Below the pieces are notes generated by a model that saw only the letters and a list, made by a program, of their open reading frames with translations, was not told where the DNA came from and did no database searches. Both the position numbers and the translations under genes were made by a program. From positions 1 to 20,132 of the forward strand of contig JALKBU010000943.1 of NCBI GenBank assembly GCA_023091735.1: a stretch of 20,132 bases of DNA, written 5' to 3'. Positions 18,235 through 20,132 of the stretch are shown here, one piece after another (position 1 is the stretch's first letter; every line of letters starts with the position of its first letter). This DNA is from Trichomonas tenax (taxonomy: Eukaryota; Parabasalia; Trichomonadida; Trichomonadidae).

Positions 18235-18564
18235 ATGGTAACGATTCAACCTGAGCTAATGAATAAATACATCAAAAAGTCTATGGAAATCGTTAAAAAT
18301 CAAGAAAATGAAAACCAAACCATACCTCAACGATTAGGTCATGGTCTAAATCCTGAATGGGTTAAAGAACAATTTAGAAAACAAAATTGTGAATTAATAT
18401 CTGAATATGAAAATTGTAATTCAGAAATGACATATAAATATGAAGGTAAGATGTACATAACAACATGGAAGAGATTCCAAAAAGGAGATTATGAACATAA
18501 ACGACTAAAACTTTCTGATAAAGAAATTAAAGTCATAGATGAACCCCCAAGAAGATGGAATTAG
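18235..18564 (+). CDS. Small AT-rich ORF with one copy of a YENxxxxxxYKY module
   Basis: A 109-residue, Lys/Glu/Asn-rich protein of unknown family. Residues about 38-82 hold a module reading LNPEWVKEQFRKQNCELISE, then YENC, MTYKYEGKMY and WKRFQKG. The spacing (helix, Cys, YxN, short beta hairpin, WxxF-G) resembles treble-clef/DUF723-like modules of phages and large DNA viruses, but the zinc cysteines are absent, so this is only a shape likeness. The same module recurs in the next ORF. Codons are almost all A/T-ending, unlike the chromosomal genes to the left. The ATG follows a TATATATAG run. The last 26 bases overlap the next ORF in another frame at a run of five C. Confidence 0.6.
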   Translation: MVTIQPELMNKYIKKSMEIVKNQENENQTIPQRLGHGLNPEWVKEQFRKQNCELISEYENCNSEMTYKYEGKMYITTWKRFQKGDYEHKRLKLSDKEIKVIDEPPRRWN

Positions 18565-18853
18565 TATTTATTGTTATAAAAAAGTGAGGAGTAAGAATGG
18601 AATGGTAAACAGAAAAGTTTTAAATCCTGATTACATAAAACATCAATTTATTAAAGAAGATTGTGAAGTATTAAACGCTGAAGACTACGAAAACACAAAG
18701 ACAAAATTAAAATATAAATATATGGGTAATGACGAAAGATGTAAAATGAAGGATAAAATTTATTTAATTTCTTATAACAATTGGCACTCATTAGGTATTA
18801 GAAAACATTTTAAAGAATACGGAAAATCAACAAAATTTTTCAAGGGGGAATGA
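18539..18853 (+). CDS. Second AT-rich ORF with a paralogous module; possibly the same gene, frameshifted
   Basis: A 104-residue frame whose ATG (preceded by TAG) lies inside the end of the previous ORF. Residues about 28-82 repeat its module: LNPDYIKHQFIKEDCEVLNA, YENT, LKYKYMG and a W followed by a basic end. Two copies of one module split across overlapping frames suggest one of three histories: one ancestral two-module protein broken by a one-base change at CCCCC (18543-18547), a programmed +1 shift there, or two translationally coupled genes. The first 27 residues before the module are a poor N-terminus and read more like a linker. The function is unknown. A double hairpin begins 14 bases after the stop. 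Confidence 0.5.
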   Translation: MNPQEDGISIYCYKKVRSKNGMVNRKVLNPDYIKHQFIKEDCEVLNAEDYENTKTKLKYKYMGNDERCKMKDKIYLISYNNWHSLGIRKHFKEYGKSTKFFKGE

Positions 18854-18866
18854 GGGAAGTTTTGAA

Positions 18867-18892
18867 GACCTCCGGTCCAGAGCCTTTGGCTC
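18867..18892. repeat. Double-hairpin element 1 (divergent)
   Basis: GACC-TCC-GGTC, spacer CA, GAGCC-TTT-GGCTC. The stems are unlike those of the other copies but the layout is the same: 3-base loops, 2-base spacer, 5-bp second stem. It begins 14 bases after the stop of the preceding ORF, a position suited to a transcript-end structure. Confidence 0.65.
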
Positions 18893-19013
18893 ATACGTAT
18901 AGAAAATTGAGAGGAGTTAAAATCGAAATCGCGAAAATATTTTGCTTTGAATTTTGAATAGTGTCTCAAATGTGAAAATGTGAAAATATGAGAGATAATG
19001 AATGATAATTAAA

Positions 19014-19043
19014 GAACCCTCTGGGTTCCCGGCGCAAAGCGCC
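19014..19043. repeat. Double-hairpin element 2
   Basis: GAACCC-TCT-GGGTTC, spacer CC, GGCGC-AAA-GCGCC, flanked by AAA on both sides. Confidence 0.8.
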
Positions 19044-19180
19044 AAATATACAAAGAGACGGTTAATGAAATTTTTTCATAAAATAATAAAGAAATGCTAA
19101 TAAATAATTTAAATTTATATGTAAAGATTTGAATTTACTCCCTTGTTTACGTAAAATTTGATTGAAATCGTTAAACGACA

Positions 19181-19200
19181 AACTAACTAACTAACTAACT
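19181..19200. repeat. AACT microsatellite, five units
   Basis: Five exact tandem AACT units followed by a short A run, just before double-hairpin element 3. Confidence 0.85.
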
Positions 19201-19216
19201 AAAAAAAGAAAGCGAA

Positions 19217-19246
19217 AACCCCTACGGGGTTAAGCCGCAGAGCGGC
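19217..19246. repeat. Double-hairpin element 3 (compensated stems)
   Basis: AACCCC-TAC-GGGGTT, spacer AA, GCCGC-AGA-GCGGC. Compared with the main type, both stems differ on both sides so that pairing is kept; loop and spacer lengths are unchanged. Confidence 0.8.
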
Positions 19247-19423
19247 AAGGATTTTATGACTTCGAAAATTTAAAAATTATTTTTCGGCGTTTCTGTTTAA
19301 AATTTGATTGAAATCGTCAATTTATATGTAAAGATTTGAATTTCTGAGTGTCAATATTTAAAATTTGATGTTTTAGGTCAATTTATACGTGAAGATTTGA
19401 ATTTCTGAGTGTTTACGATTAAA

Positions 19424-19453
19424 GAACCCTCAGGGTTCCCGGCGCTAAGCGCC
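19424..19453. repeat. Double-hairpin element 4
   Basis: GAACCC-TCA-GGGTTC, spacer CC, GGCGC-TAA-GCGCC. It is identical to element 6 and shares flanking sequence with it for about 20 more bases downstream, so one is probably a segmental copy of the other. Confidence 0.8.
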
Positions 19454-19485
19454 AAATTTGATGTTTTACGTTGATTTTTTATGTT

Positions 19486-19512
19486 GACCAGGTGGACCGA
19501 GTGGACCAGGTC
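19486..19512. repeat. Three tandem 9-mers (GACCAGGTG type)
   Basis: GACCAGGTG, GACCGAGTG, GACCAGGTC in direct tandem. The unit shares the ACCAGGT core with the array 100 bases further on. Confidence 0.7.
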
Positions 19513-19605
19513 CAAAAATCGTATTGAAAAAGTCTGACAACATGACATTTTGACAACATTTGGAGGTATGAACAAAAATAAAGTTTAATTTTTAAAAATT
19601 TACTA

Positions 19606-19640
19606 TACCAGGTAACCAGATTACCAGGTAATACCAGGTA
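19606..19640. repeat. TACCAGGTA iterons
   Basis: TACCAGGTA at 19606-19614, 19622-19630 and 19632-19640, with a degenerate TAACCAGATTA between the first and second. Each unit is palindromic (TACC-A-GGTA). Iterons of this kind commonly bind a replication or regulatory protein; that use here is inference. Confidence 0.65.
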
Positions 19641-19689
19641 AAAAAAAAATTAGGACAAGGATTTTTAGAAATGGCTTAAAATAACGAAA

Positions 19690-19719
19690 GAACCCTCCGT
19701 GTTCCCGGCGCAAAGCGCC
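19690..19719. repeat. Double-hairpin element 5 (one mismatch)
   Basis: GAACCC-TCC-GTGTTC, spacer CC, GGCGC-AAA-GCGCC. The first stem has one unpaired position; the second is perfect. Confidence 0.75.
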
Positions 19720-19748
19720 AAAGTTATTTTTAACAAAAAATGCTTAAA

Positions 19749-19778
19749 GAACCCTCAGGGTTCCCGGCGCTAAGCGCC
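19749..19778. repeat. Double-hairpin element 6
   Basis: GAACCC-TCA-GGGTTC, spacer CC, GGCGC-TAA-GCGCC, the same as element 4. It lies only 29 bases after element 5. Confidence 0.8.
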
Positions 19779-20033
19779 AAATTTAATGTTTTACGTCAAT
19801 TTATACGTAAAGATTTGAATATTGAGGCTTCATATACACAAAATTTGATGTTTTAAGTCAATTTATAATTCAATGTACTTATTTACTCCTTCATATACGC
19901 AAAATTTGATTGAAATCGTCAATGTTTGTATTTACTGTATCGTATACTTAAAATTTGATGTTTTAAGTCAATTCAAAAAATTAAGTTTAATTTTTAAAAA
20001 TTTATTTTTTTATCTCGTATAAAAAATAGTACT

Positions 20034-20132
20034 ATGTCAATCGTCAAAATCTCTGCTGAAAACAAAGTTTCCATTTCTAACGTATCACTTGAACAGTACG
20101 TTTATAAATTCGGATACTCTTTAATGAATTCA
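20034..20132 (+). CDS. 5' end of an unrecognised gene running off the window
   Basis: An ATG opens 33 codons without a stop to the right edge, beginning MSIVKISAENKVSISN. The codons include ATC, GTC, TCC and TAC and look more like an expressed gene than the AT-only ORFs at 18.2-18.9 kb. The upstream block AAGTTTAATTTTTAAAAATT (starting 19983) repeats one starting at 19581. The product is unknown. It may be a structural or replication gene of the same right-end element, but 33 residues are too few to tell. Confidence 0.5.
   Translation, partial: MSIVKISAENKVSISNVSLEQYVYKFGYSLMNS

Larger units (their letters stand above)
19110..19975 (+). repeat. Diverged direct-repeat array, core AAAATTTGAT
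   Basis: The core occurs at 19153, 19299, 19360, 19840, 19901 and 19950, with near matches next to double hairpins 4 and 6. It continues either as TGAAATCGTCAAT or as GTTTTAAGTCAATTTATA. A second block, AATTTATA(T/C)GT(A/G)AAGATTTGAAT, follows several copies. Spacing is about 61 bases where undisturbed (19299-19360, 19840-19901). All copies share one orientation, and double hairpins sit between them. Confidence 0.7.

Noticed and set aside
19378..19575. 65-codon minus-strand ORF across the repeats
   Set aside because: It runs through a double hairpin and the 9-mer array; the frame is a by-product of the repeats.
1..20132. CRISPR arrays, tRNA or rRNA genes, and bacterial operon or Shine-Dalgarno signals
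   Set aside because: None found. The repeats at the right end are not spacer-repeat arrays, and the genes are eukaryotic in type.

Overview
The window looks like nuclear DNA of a unicellular eukaryote, most likely a parabasalid such as Trichomonas or Tritrichomonas. The reasons are very large uninterrupted reading frames, AT-rich spacers, and start codons only a few bases downstream of an initiator-like TCA motif. One gene also shows a candidate short intron whose donor (GTACGT) and fused branch/acceptor (TTAAACACCTAG) resemble the known trichomonad signals GTAYGT and ACTAACACACAG. Species is not resolved from sequence alone.

Layout, left to right. Positions 1-125 (+) hold the last codons of ribosomal protein uL3. 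A convergent gene at 225-5801 (-) encodes an 1858-residue helical protein resembling Furry/Tao3/MOR2 cell-morphogenesis scaffolds. After about 1 kb of AT-rich spacer comes a spliced gene at 6842-7799 (-) for a small TPR/SNAP-fold protein resembling the huntingtin partner HAP40 (F8A1). Next is a PlsC-type membrane acyltransferase at 8032-9015 (-). A 2.4-kb gene-poor stretch (9016-11481) holds several inverted repeats, one MITE-like 105-bp element and a small GC-richer ORF. A TAF12-like histone-fold protein lies at 11482-11868 (+). A second giant gene at 12144-17606 (-) encodes an 1820-residue protein with a long C-terminal coiled coil. These are ordinary chromosomal genes with no evident operon logic.

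From about 18.1 kb to the end the character changes. There are two small, very AT-rich, overlapping ORFs (18235-18564 and 18539-18853) carrying two copies of one protein module. They are followed by about 1.2 kb of dense repeats and the first 33 codons of another gene at 20034. The repeats include six copies of a compact GC-rich double hairpin. All six keep the same geometry (3-base loops, 2-base spacer, 5-bp second stem), while the stem sequences differ by paired changes. I read this right end as the edge of a mobile or virus-like element. The double-hairpin family is the most novel signal in the window.
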